From: Bog-532 sp963828445
Lineage (GTDB): Bacteria; Actinomycetota; Actinomycetes; Streptosporangiales; Streptosporangiaceae
Direction: 5' to 3'
DNA length: 64,000 nucleotides
Assembly: GCA_963828445.1 (NCBI GenBank)
Contig: CAWHFP010000010.1
Location: 1 to 64,000, forward strand
Positions within the stretch are counted from its first letter, which is position 1. Each line of letters begins with the position of its first letter. Position numbers and translations under genes: made by a program. The notes under the pieces were generated by a model. The model saw nothing but the letters and a program-made list of their open reading frames with translations. It had not been told where the DNA came from and searched no databases. Below are positions 33,300 through 41,221 of this stretch, one piece after another.

Positions 33300-34078
33300 C
33301 AGAGCTCACCCAATTCGTGCAGGATCTGGGCCACCGGTCCCGGCTGCGGGCCGTACAGCTCCTTGGCCACCCGGCCCGCGTGCAGGAACACGGCCCGGTC
33401 GCAGAACCGGGTCACCTGCGGGTCGTGGGTCACGATGACCACCGTGGTCCCGTGCGGGACCCCCCGCAGCAGCTGCAGCATGCCGGCCGCGGTGTGCGGG
33501 TCGAGCGCGCCGGTCGGCTCGTCGGCGAAGATCACTTCCGGCCGGGTGATCAGGGCCCGGGCAATGGCCGCCCGCTGCTGCTGGCCGCCGGACAGCTCGG
33601 CGGGCCGGCGCCGGAGCTGGCCCCCGCCCAGGCCGACCCGGGCCGCGGCCTGCTCGACGTCGGGCCGGCGCACCGGCTGGTGGTCCAGCCGTAGCGGCAG
33701 CGCGATGTTCTCGGCCACGGTCAGCTCGGGCAGCAGGTTGAGGTCCTGGAACACGAACCCGACCCGGCGCCGCCGCAGCGCGGCCTGCTTGCGGGAGGAC
33801 AGCTTGGCCAGGTCCTCCCCGCACAGGTGCACGGTGCCGGACGAAGCGCGTTCCAGTCCGGCGGCGCACTGCAGCAGCGTTGACTTGCCGGATCCGGACA
33901 CCCCGAGCACGGCGGTGAACGAGCCGGCCGGGAACGCCAGCGACACCTGGTCGAGCGCGGCCACGGCGCCGCGGCGCCGTCCGTAGCGCTTGGTCACGTG
34001 GTCCAGCCGGACCGGGACGGCCCCCGTGGTCGTCCCGGTGGCGGGCATGGTGGGTTCTTGAAGGGTCTGCGCGGTCAT
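33299..34078 (-). CDS. ABC transporter ATP-binding protein, MacB/LolD-like
   Basis: This 259-residue ATPase has Walker A GVSGSGKSTLLQ, a Q-loop in VFQDLNLLPELTVAENIALP, signature ELSGGQQQRAAIARAL, Walker B VIFADEPTGALD and the switch His in VIVTHDPQ. These match the LolD/MacB type that pairs with FtsX-like permeases. The frame begins at 34078, but a second ATG at 34048 (MPATGTTTGAVPVRLDHV) would leave a normal N-terminus. It is the first gene of a two-gene operon, divergent from the aldolase gene across a palindrome at 34138. Confidence 0.92.
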   Translation of the reverse strand: MTAQTLQEPTMPATGTTTGAVPVRLDHVTKRYGRRRGAVAALDQVSLAFPAGSFTAVLGVSGSGKSTLLQCAAGLERASSGTVHLCGEDLAKLSSRKQAALRRRRVGFVFQDLNLLPELTVAENIALPLRLDHQPVRRPDVEQAAARVGLGGGQLRRRPAELSGGQQQRAAIARALITRPEVIFADEPTGALDPHTAAGMLQLLRGVPHGTTVVIVTHDPQVTRFCDRAVFLHAGRVAKELYGPQPGPVAQILHELGEL

Positions 34079-34137
34079 GTCTTCAGCCTGCCGACCAGGA
34101 GCTGGCCGCCCAATGGGGTCGACTCCCGAATCGAAGC

Positions 34138-34151
34138 GGGGGATATCCCCC
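34138..34151. promoter_or_regulatory. Palindrome between ABC and aldolase genes
   Basis: GGGGGATATCCCCC is a perfect 14-bp palindrome in the 111-base divergent region, 60 bases from the ABC start and 39 bases from the aldolase start. It could be an operator for either gene. No regulator gene lies next to it. Confidence 0.35.
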
Positions 34152-34189
34152 CGCCGGGCCGGCCGGGGCGAATGTGGTTCGCTGGGGAC

Positions 34190-34929
34190 ATGTCAACGGC
34201 TGCCACCTTCCGCTCCCGCCTGACCGCCCGCGAGCCCCTGTTCGGGGCCTGGTCAGTGATCCCGTCACCGCTGAGCGTCCGGCCGCTGGCCGCGGCCGGC
34301 TTCGACTACGTGGTGATCGACCTGCAGCACGGGGGCGCCACCGAGACCGACCTGCCCGCGATGACCAGTGCCATCCGGCTGGCCGGGGCGATACCGGTGG
34401 GCCGGATCCGGCACGCGCACCCGGCCGACATCGGGCGCAGCCTGGACCTGGGCTGCGAGGGGGTCATCGTGCCCAACGTGGAGTCGGCCGCCCAGGCCCG
34501 GGAGGTGGCCGGCGCGGTCCGCTACCCGCCCGCCGGGTACCGGTCCGCCGGTGGCGTGCTGGCCGTGGCCGACCCGTTCTGCGTGGTCATGGTGGAATCG
34601 CCCGCCGCCGTGGCGGACCTGGAGGCCACCCTGGCCATCGACGGGATCGACGGGATCTACGTCGGCCCGCGCGACCTGTCGCTGGCCCTGGGCTGCGAGC
34701 GGGACCTGGACGACCCGGTGTTCAGGCCGGTCCTGAAGCGGATCTGGGCCGCCTGCGCGGCCGCGGGCAAGCCGGTCGGGGTGCACGCCACCGACGCCGC
34801 CACCGCCCGCCGGTTCCGGGACGAGGGCTGCACCCTGCTCACCACGGCCAACGACGCCACCGCCATCACCCGGGACGCCACCGCCCAGCTCGAGTCGGCC
34901 CGGGGAACCGAGCGGGGAACATGTCATGA
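34190..34929 (+). CDS. HpcH/HpaI-type aldolase; 3' end frame unclear
   Basis: This class II (metal-dependent) pyruvate aldolase-like protein of about 246 residues has GAWSVIPSPLSVRPLAAAGF, the FDYVVIDLQHGGATETDLP block with catalytic His, VPNVESAAQAREVAGAVRYP (metal-binding Glu), and IDGIYVGPRDLSLALG near residue 155. The ATG at 34190 is preceded by TGGGGAC. The conserved frame stays open to 35359, deep inside the next gene. The neighbouring frame stops at TGA 34927-34929, overlapping the next ATG as ATGA. A one-base error in one of the G4 runs at about 34903-34916 would explain this. Confidence 0.78.
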
Positions 34930-35651
34930 CCCTGATCACGCTGGCCGGGCCGGTGGCCGCGGCCTTCCCCGAGGCCGAGATCAGGCTGGCGGTGGCCTAC
35001 GGGCTGGACAACACCGGGCCCTGGCCGGAGACGGACCAGGTCCGGGCCGAGGCCGAAGCCGCGGTGGCGGCCGGCACGGTCAGCGCCGACCCGGCCGTCA
35101 ACGAGTCGGTGGCCTCCTGGCAGGAGGCGTACCGGGCCTTCGGCACCAACCCGAAACGGTCCCGGCCCAGCGTGGACGCGCTGCTGCGGCGGGTCACCAA
35201 GTCGGGGGTGCTGCCCCGGATCAGCCCGGCGGTGGACGCCTACAACAGCGTCTCGGTGCTGTTCAGCCTGCCTGCCGGTGCCTTCGACCTGGACCGGGTG
35301 CGCGGGGACATCGAGATCCGGCGGGCGGTCGAGGGCGACCGGTTCGAACCCCTGGGTGAGCCGGGCGAATGGGAGGACACCCGGCCCGGCGAGGTGATCT
35401 ACGCCGACGGTGACTCCGTGCTGACCCGGCACTGGAACCACCGCGACTGCGACCGGACCATGCTCCGGGCCGGCAGCCGGACCGCGATGTTCATTCTGGA
35501 ACGGGCCAGCGGCAAGGTGCCGTCCGAGCGGCTGGAGGCGGCCGTGACCCGGCTGGCCGCCATCCTGGCCGCGCACGCGGACACCGTGCGGACTCACACG
35601 CTCAGCCCGGCCCGGCCCACGGCCGAGCTGGCGTCAGAGACCCGCGGCTAG
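34926..35651 (+). CDS. B3/B4 tRNA-binding-domain protein
   Basis: This 241-residue stand-alone B3/B4 domain resembles the editing domain of phenylalanyl-tRNA synthetase beta. VASWQEAYRAFGTNPKRSRP and VDALLRRVTKSGVLPRISPA form the conserved core. DAYNSVSVLFSLPAGAFDLD and a final ILERASGKVPSERLEAAVTR complete the fold. Such free proteins are thought to deacylate mischarged tRNA or bind amino acids. The ATG lies in an ATGA with the aldolase's likely stop. The end overlaps the convergent GGDEF gene by 18 bases. Confidence 0.88.
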   Translation: MTLITLAGPVAAAFPEAEIRLAVAYGLDNTGPWPETDQVRAEAEAAVAAGTVSADPAVNESVASWQEAYRAFGTNPKRSRPSVDALLRRVTKSGVLPRISPAVDAYNSVSVLFSLPAGAFDLDRVRGDIEIRRAVEGDRFEPLGEPGEWEDTRPGEVIYADGDSVLTRHWNHRDCDRTMLRAGSRTAMFILERASGKVPSERLEAAVTRLAAILAAHADTVRTHTLSPARPTAELASETRG

Positions 35652-37049
35652 CTGCCACTGGCCGCGGCCGGCGGCCTTGGCCGTGTAGAGGGCCTGGTCG
35701 GCCGCTGCCAGCACGGCGTCCGCGCTGTCACCCGGCGCGGACAGGGCCACCCCGATCGACAGCGACGGCACCAGCGGCTCGCCGCGCAGCTCGACCGGCC
35801 GGCGGACCGCGCGCATGACCCGGTCGGCCAGCACCGCGGCCTTGGCTTCGCTCGGCATCGGGTAGGCGACCAGGACGAACTCGTCGCCGCCGAACCGGCC
35901 CACCACGTCCCGGTGCCGGGCCGTCGAGGCCAGGCTGCGGCCGATTTCGGCCAGCAACTGGTCACCGGCGGCGTGGCCCAGGGTGTCGTTGATCTCCTTG
36001 AAGTGGTCCACGTCGCAGAACAGCACGGCGGCCCGGCGGCCGCGCTGGGCCGCGTCGGCCAGCACCTCGGCCAGCTGGTCGAGCACCAGCGCGCGGTTGG
36101 CCAGCCCGGTCAGCTGGTCGTGGGTGGCGGCGTGCGCGAACCGGGCCTGCATGGTCCGCAGCAGCGTGATGTCCTCGATCTGGATCAGCAGCAGGCGCGG
36201 GCCCGCGCGCATCCCGGCCGCCAGCGACGTGCGGTTGACCCGGCCCCAGACCTCGCTGCCGTCCGGCCGGGTGAAGTGCACCTCGTACTGGTCACCGGGC
36301 CCGGTGTCGCCTTCGATGGGGATTCTGGTGACGTCGGGGACGAGCTCGCGCGGGGCGTGGCCGACCAGATCGGCGGCGCCCCGCCCGAGCAGCCGCTCGC
36401 AGGCGGCGTTGACCCGGGTGATGCACTCGTCCTCGGTCATCAGCGCGATCGCGATCGGCGACCGGTCGAACATGGCCCGGAACAGCTGCTCAGAGTCGGC
36501 CACCAGGGTGTGCACCCGGGAGTGCTCGATGGCCAGCGCGGCGTGGGCCGCGAACTGCTCCAGCAGCCGCCGCCGAGCCGGGCCCGGCCGCCGTCCGTCC
36601 ACCGGGATGTCCACGCTGAGCAGGCCGATCAGCACGTGGTTGGGCGCGTAGAGCGGCGCGAGCAGGATGTCGTCCGGATGCCAGGCGTCCGGGTCCTCGC
36701 TGGGCGCGACGGGCGGCGTCCAGCCCGCCAGCCCCCGGGACAGGCCCTGGTCCTTGCGGTGGTCGAGGAAGCGCAGCTCGCCCCAGGCCTCGCAGCCGTC
36801 GAGCAGGCGGCGGAAGCTCTCCATCGGGGCCCGGGTGCCGAGCAGCGCCTGCCCGACATCGTCCGGGCCCGCGGCCGCGGCGACCTCGCACATGTCGCCC
36901 GGCTGGACCAGGTTGACCACGGCCGCACCGAAGCCGAGCTGGTCGACCACGGCCTGGGCCACCACCTGCAGGGTCTCCCGTAGATCCAAGCTGGCGGTGA
37001 TGCGCCGGGCCAGGTCGGCCAGCAGCTCGGCGGCCTGGGTGTCAGTCAT
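35634..37049 (-). CDS. GAF-PAS-GGDEF diguanylate cyclase
   Basis: The 471-residue protein has three domains. A GAF sensor covers residues 5-170 (DLRETLQVVAQAVVDQLGFG to LLEQFAAHAALAIEHSR). A PAS domain covers about 180-295 (LFRAMFDRSPIAIALMTEDE, then LLLIQIEDITLLRTMQ). A GGDEF domain covers 300-465, with VLFCDVDHFKEINDTLGHAA and an intact GGDEF in VGRFGGDEFVLVAYP. It would make cyclic di-GMP in answer to an unknown cytosolic ligand or redox cue. No EAL domain is present. It has no membrane helix. Confidence 0.93.
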   Translation of the reverse strand: MTDTQAAELLADLARRITASLDLRETLQVVAQAVVDQLGFGAAVVNLVQPGDMCEVAAAAGPDDVGQALLGTRAPMESFRRLLDGCEAWGELRFLDHRKDQGLSRGLAGWTPPVAPSEDPDAWHPDDILLAPLYAPNHVLIGLLSVDIPVDGRRPGPARRRLLEQFAAHAALAIEHSRVHTLVADSEQLFRAMFDRSPIAIALMTEDECITRVNAACERLLGRGAADLVGHAPRELVPDVTRIPIEGDTGPGDQYEVHFTRPDGSEVWGRVNRTSLAAGMRAGPRLLLIQIEDITLLRTMQARFAHAATHDQLTGLANRALVLDQLAEVLADAAQRGRRAAVLFCDVDHFKEINDTLGHAAGDQLLAEIGRSLASTARHRDVVGRFGGDEFVLVAYPMPSEAKAAVLADRVMRAVRRPVELRGEPLVPSLSIGVALSAPGDSADAVLAAADQALYTAKAAGRGQWQLAAGL

Positions 37050-37229
37050 CCCCGCTGCTCCCGTGACCTGCCCGTCCCGTCGCGCGTCGGCCGCGCCCGG
37101 GTCCAGCCATGATCGCAGAATTTACGGGGCGTCGCCAGCCGACTACGAAATCGGACGCGACGGGTGATTGGTTATTTAACGCAGAAATCGAGCCGGGCCG
37201 GGTTCACCATGCGGCGGGAGAATGGAAAT

Positions 37230-37243
37230 GAGTACGTGTACTC
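37230..37243. promoter_or_regulatory. Palindrome upstream of the YiaA/B gene
   Basis: GAGTAC-GT-GTACTC is a perfect 6+2+6 inverted repeat 27 bases before the YiaA/B start. It is a candidate operator. The rest of the 220-base gap to the GGDEF start is AT-richer than average but holds no gene. Confidence 0.35.
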
Positions 37244-37270
37244 AGGCGACGAGCGGGCGGCCGCCCGACC

Positions 37271-37570
37271 ATGGGAGGCATGAGCACCCCCTTGCGGCCC
37301 CGCACCACCTCGGCGTTCTACCTGCAGTCGGCGGTCTCGTTCGCCGTCTCCCTGGCGGTCACCCTGATCGGCCTCGCCTACCTGCACGAATCAGCCTGGG
37401 TCCGTGGCTTCCTCGCCCTCGGCCTGCTGTACGTGGTCACCTCGGCGTTCACCCTGGCCAAGTGCATCCGCGACCGCCAGGAGGAGACCGCCCTGGTCAG
37501 CCGGGTCGACCAGGCCCGCCTGGACAAACTGCTGAGCCAGCAGGACCTCCTCCACGTCGACGAGCACTGA
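37271..37570 (+). CDS. YiaA/YiaB two-helix membrane protein
   Basis: This 99-residue inner-membrane protein has two helices, AVSFAVSLAVTLIGLAYLHE and WVRGFLALGLLYVVTSAFTL, the layout of the YiaA/YiaB domain. A short charged tail (RDRQEETALVSRVDQARLDK) follows. An in-frame ATG at 37280 is an alternative start, but GGGAGG is then only one base away. The family has no known function. A 14-bp palindrome lies upstream. Confidence 0.78.
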   Translation: MGGMSTPLRPRTTSAFYLQSAVSFAVSLAVTLIGLAYLHESAWVRGFLALGLLYVVTSAFTLAKCIRDRQEETALVSRVDQARLDKLLSQQDLLHVDEH

Positions 37571-37764
37571 CCCGGCCGAGCCATGACCACGAGACCAGCG
37601 GCCAGATGACCATGATCCATCGCCGGGTGGCAGTTGCAGCGAATACGACTGCAAACGCCACCGAGGAATGGATCTTGTATCGGATGGGGCGGATGTGACT
37701 GGTGAGGCGGGGCCGCGCGGGCGGGCGGGATGCTGGGACCAAGCCCCTGGGCCGACCGCGGCGG

Positions 37765-39288
37765 TCAGCCGACGGGGCGGAGGACGCGGGCTTCGGCGCC
37801 GGGGCGGCTGGCGAAGAACTGGCTGAGGGCCACGGTGAGCTCGGCGGTGTCGAGGACGCCGTTGCGGTCCAGGTCGAGGCGGTCGAAGGCGGCCGCGGCC
37901 TCGTCGGGGTCGGCGCCGTAGACGGCGGCCAGGTCGGCGTATTCGGCGCTGTCGAGGACCCCGTTGTGGTCGCGGTCGGCCACCTGGACCAGGGTGAGGG
38001 CGGCCGTGTGCACGGCGACGTCGAACGCCGGGCGGTCGGTGATCAGCTGGCCGAGACCGGCCACGAACTCCTCGCGGCTGATCTCCTGGTTGTGGTCGGT
38101 GTCCATGTGCTGCAGGAGCACGTCGAACAGGCCCAGTTGCCCGGTGGCCACCGCCTGGCCGGGCAAGGAGTCGGCCGGGTGGCCGAACGCGGCGCACAGC
38201 CGCTGGGCCAGCAGCGTGCAGTCGGCCCGCTGCCAGGCGCCGTTCCCGTCGGTGTCGATGACCGCGAAACGCCGCTCCAGCACGAGCCGCTCGCTGCTGG
38301 ACAGGGGGCCGCCGGGCAGCGGCCCCATCGACAGCGGGCCGTCCACCGCGACGGCCAGGCGCAGGCGGCGGCGCTCGGCGGCCTGGCCGGCCCAGCCCGC
38401 GAGCGCGGTGACGGCCAGGATCAGCACCACGACCGCGATCGACAGCCAGGTCGGGATGTGCACCGCCCACCGGACCCCGTTGTCGTGCAGCGCCTCCAGG
38501 ATCAGCTTGCCGCCGATGAACGCGCACACCACGGCCAGCCCGGTGTTCAGGTACACCAGCCGGTCCAGCATCCGGATCAGCAGCACGTACAGGTGCCGCA
38601 GGCCCATCAGCGCGAACACGTTGGCCGCCACGATCAGCACCGGCTTGGTGGTGATGCCGAAGATGGCCGGGATCGAGTCGAAGGCGAACATCACGTCGGC
38701 CACCGCGATGGCCACCATCAGCAGCACCATGGGCGGACCCACGTGGCGGTGGCTGGCCCGGGTCAGCCGCTTCTGCAGGAAGCGCAGCACCCGGCCCGGC
38801 TGCTCTTCGGCCGGGTTGTCGGCCCGGCCGCGGAGCAGCCCGAACGCGGTCCACAGCAGGAAGCCGCCCAGCGGGTAGAACAGCCAGTCGAAGCGGTTGA
38901 TCGCGGCCGTGCCCGCCACGATCAGCCCGGTCCGCAGGACCAGGGCCAAGATGATGCCGTAGAGCAGGACCCGCTGCTGGCGGGCGGCCGGCACCGCCAG
39001 CCAGCTCATGATCACGTAGAAGATGAACAGGTTGTCCAGGCTCAGGCTGTACTCGGTGAGGAAGCCGGCGTAGTACTGTCCGGCGGGCTCCCAGCCGGAG
39101 GTCATGGCCAGGCCCAGCCCGAACAGGATGGCCAGGGCCACGTACACACCGACCCACACCACGGCCTGGCGGACCCGGGACGAGCCGCTCGCCGAGGTAC
39201 GGCCGACGCGCCGGGTCAGGACGACCTCGGCCGCGACGACGACGGCCAGTATCGCGGCCGCTACCCACATCCACACCGGGACTATCAT
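37765..39288 (-). CDS. TerC-family membrane protein fused to four EF-hands
   Basis: The 507-residue protein joins two units. Residues 1-310 are a TerC metal-transport domain of about nine helices, with the conserved acidic helices TEYSLSLDNLFIFYVIMSWL and VADVMFAFDSIPAIFGITTK. Residues 335-490 are a calmodulin-like domain with four canonical EF-hand loops: DTDGNGAWQRAD (~342), DTDHNQEISREE (~394), DRDHNGVLDSAE (~435) and DLDRNGVLDTAE (~469). TerC relatives export manganese or mediate calcium and metal homeostasis; this form would sense calcium on the side where its C-terminus lies. The frame is intact. It is divergent from the AI-2E family gene. Confidence 0.93.
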   Translation of the reverse strand: MIVPVWMWVAAAILAVVVAAEVVLTRRVGRTSASGSSRVRQAVVWVGVYVALAILFGLGLAMTSGWEPAGQYYAGFLTEYSLSLDNLFIFYVIMSWLAVPAARQQRVLLYGIILALVLRTGLIVAGTAAINRFDWLFYPLGGFLLWTAFGLLRGRADNPAEEQPGRVLRFLQKRLTRASHRHVGPPMVLLMVAIAVADVMFAFDSIPAIFGITTKPVLIVAANVFALMGLRHLYVLLIRMLDRLVYLNTGLAVVCAFIGGKLILEALHDNGVRWAVHIPTWLSIAVVVLILAVTALAGWAGQAAERRRLRLAVAVDGPLSMGPLPGGPLSSSERLVLERRFAVIDTDGNGAWQRADCTLLAQRLCAAFGHPADSLPGQAVATGQLGLFDVLLQHMDTDHNQEISREEFVAGLGQLITDRPAFDVAVHTAALTLVQVADRDHNGVLDSAEYADLAAVYGADPDEAAAAFDRLDLDRNGVLDTAELTVALSQFFASRPGAEARVLRPVG

Positions 39289-39350
39289 GCACCGATCCCT
39301 GTTCAGCGCGTCGCTTCTTGGGTCAAGCCTAAACGCGACAAGCTAGGGGG

Positions 39351-40589
39351 GTGGACGCGAACCCACCGGACCAGCCCGCCGACGGCGCCGGGAGCGGCGC
39401 CGGTCACGGCCCCGATGACGGGGCCGACGAGCGGCCGCGGGTCACCGTCTTCCAGCCGTGGAGCTCGGCCTTTGTCCGGCACGCGGCGCTATGGCTTACA
39501 GCCGCCATCGTGGGTGGTTTGTTCCTGGAACGGCTGGCCGACTCGCTGGCCCACCGGCTGGCCGGCATCTTCCAGCTGATCGTGGTCTCGCTGTTCCTGT
39601 CGTTCGCGATCGAGCCGGCCGTCGGCTGGCTGGCCCGCCGGGGCTGGCGCCGGGGCCTGGCCACCGGGCTGATCTTCCTGGCCGTGGCGGTGGCGGTGGC
39701 CGGGCTGCTGGCCCTGCTGATCCCGGCCGTGGTCACCGGGACCCGCGAGCTGATCACGTCCCTGCCCGACCTGCTGAACAACCTGGCCAAGTACCTCAAG
39801 CCGTTCGGGGTCAAGCTCGACCGGGCCAGCCTGCAACAGCAGCTCACCAAGTACAGCGACGACCTGATCTCGGCCGCCCAGCAGGTCACCGGGGGCATCC
39901 TGCACGTGGCCGCCACCTTGGCCGGGGTGCTGTTCGAGGTCTCGGTGGTGGCCTTCTTCACCTTCTACATGGTCGCCCAGGGCCCGCAACTGCGGCGGGC
40001 GGTGCTGTCCCGGTTCCGGCCGCGGCGGCAGCGGCAGATCCTGGCCGTGTGGGAGGAGGCGATCCGGCAGACCGGCGGCTACTTCTACTCCCGGCTGCTG
40101 ATCGCGGTGATCAACGGCTCGCTGATGTTCCTGGTGCTGTGGATCCGTAACGTCCCGTTCGCGGCGCCGCTGGCGGTGTTCGAGGCGGCGATCGCGACGT
40201 TCATCCCCGCGGTCGGCACCTACATCGGCGGGGCCGCCCCGGTGCTGGGCGCGCTGCTGGTCAGCCCGCTGGACGCGGTCATCGCGCTGGCCTGGATCAT
40301 CGTCTACCAGCAGATCGAGAACTACCTGCTGGCCCCCAAGCTCACGGCCAGGACCATGGACGTGTCGGCCCCCATCGCCTTCGCGGCCGCGCTGATCGGG
40401 GGCGCGCTGGGCGGGTTCCTGTTCGCGTTCTTGTCCCTGCCGGTGGCCGGCATCATCCAGTCGGTGATCCGGAGCTACGGCCACCGCTATGACGTCGTCG
40501 CCGAGGCCGGAGCCGGGGACCGGGCCGGCCGCGGGGACCGGGCCGTTGACGGGGGCGAAGCGGGCGGCCAGGCTGAAGACCCGACATGA
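39351..40589 (+). CDS. AI-2E family transporter (TqsA/YtvI-like)
   Basis: This 412-residue membrane protein has about eight helices. The AI-2E family pattern is seen in LSFAIEPAVGWLARRGWRRG, GGILHVAATLAGVLFEVSVV, the helix RLLIAVINGSLMFLVLWI, and VGTYIGGAAPVLGALLVSPL with IIVYQQIENYLLAPKLTART near the end. Relatives export small signals or exchange ions. Transport of a quorum signal is not implied in an actinomycete. It begins at GTG 39351, 62 bases from the divergent TerC gene, and its stop overlaps the TetR start by four bases. Confidence 0.9.
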   Translation: MDANPPDQPADGAGSGAGHGPDDGADERPRVTVFQPWSSAFVRHAALWLTAAIVGGLFLERLADSLAHRLAGIFQLIVVSLFLSFAIEPAVGWLARRGWRRGLATGLIFLAVAVAVAGLLALLIPAVVTGTRELITSLPDLLNNLAKYLKPFGVKLDRASLQQQLTKYSDDLISAAQQVTGGILHVAATLAGVLFEVSVVAFFTFYMVAQGPQLRRAVLSRFRPRRQRQILAVWEEAIRQTGGYFYSRLLIAVINGSLMFLVLWIRNVPFAAPLAVFEAAIATFIPAVGTYIGGAAPVLGALLVSPLDAVIALAWIIVYQQIENYLLAPKLTARTMDVSAPIAFAAALIGGALGGFLFAFLSLPVAGIIQSVIRSYGHRYDVVAEAGAGDRAGRGDRAVDGGEAGGQAEDPT

Positions 40590-41182
40590 GACCGGCCGAC
40601 GAACCACCCGGACCCGCCCCGCGGCCGCTGCGCAGTGACGCCGCCGCCAACGCCGAGCGGGTGCTGGCCGCCGCCATCCGGACCGGCCTGGGTGAGGGGC
40701 GCCACGTGCCCCTGGCCGAGATCGCCAAGGAAGCCGGGGTCGGCGTGGGCACCCTGTACCGCCGCTACCCCAATCGGGAGGCGCTGCTGGAGGCGCTCGA
40801 GGTCCGCGCCTACGGCCTGCTCATCGACCTGGCCGAGCAGGCGCTGACCGGCGCGGGCACCGGCCTGGCCGCGGTCGAGCAGTTCCTCGTCACCAGCTAC
40901 GCGGTCCGCGACCAGCTGGTGCTGCCGCTGCACGGCGCGCCCTGGACCGCGGGCGCCGAATCGGCCCGGGCCCGGTTCCGTATGCGCGAGCTGATGACGC
41001 AGATCGTCCGGCGCGGGCACGAGGACGGCACCATCCGCGCCGACGTGACCGCCTGGACCGTGGTCCGCTTCGGCTCCATGCTGGCTCAGCCGATGCCGGC
41101 CAACCCGGTCGAGCCGGGCGACGACGAGAACGCCGACCAGCAACGCCGGATCTTCCTGCGCGGGATCAGCGGGTACGCTTAA
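40586..41182 (+). CDS. TetR-family regulator (TetR3)
   Basis: This 198-residue protein has a helix-turn-helix at about residues 24-70 (VLAAAIRTGLGEGRHVPLAE, then IAKEAGVGVGTLYRRYPNRE) and a ligand domain with RFRMRELMTQIVRRGHEDG. It is unrelated in sequence to TetR1/TetR2. The ATG overlaps the transporter stop as ATGA. The inverted repeat just after its stop, in front of the fused oxidoreductase, is its likely target. By analogy it would sense an electrophile or toxic compound handled by that enzyme. Confidence 0.9.
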   Translation: MRPADEPPGPAPRPLRSDAAANAERVLAAAIRTGLGEGRHVPLAEIAKEAGVGVGTLYRRYPNREALLEALEVRAYGLLIDLAEQALTGAGTGLAAVEQFLVTSYAVRDQLVLPLHGAPWTAGAESARARFRMRELMTQIVRRGHEDGTIRADVTAWTVVRFGSMLAQPMPANPVEPGDDENADQQRRIFLRGISGYA

Positions 41183-41203
41183 GTGGACGAAAGCATCCGC
41201 TTA
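41180..41203. promoter_or_regulatory. TetR3 operator before the fused oxidoreductase
   Basis: TAAGTGGA-N8-TCCGCTTA is a 24-bp inverted repeat with one mismatch between arms. It begins at the TetR3 stop codon and ends 19 bases before the oxidoreductase ATG. The position supports separate control of that gene within the TetR3 locus. Confidence 0.55.
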
Positions 41204-41221
41204 GCGAGAGAAGGCACTGCG

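Noticed and set aside
34929..35359. Extension of the aldolase frame through the B3/B4 gene
   Set aside because: The aldolase fold is complete by about residue 245 and the extra part is Gly/Arg-rich, overlapping a conserved gene. A frame error near 34910 is simpler.
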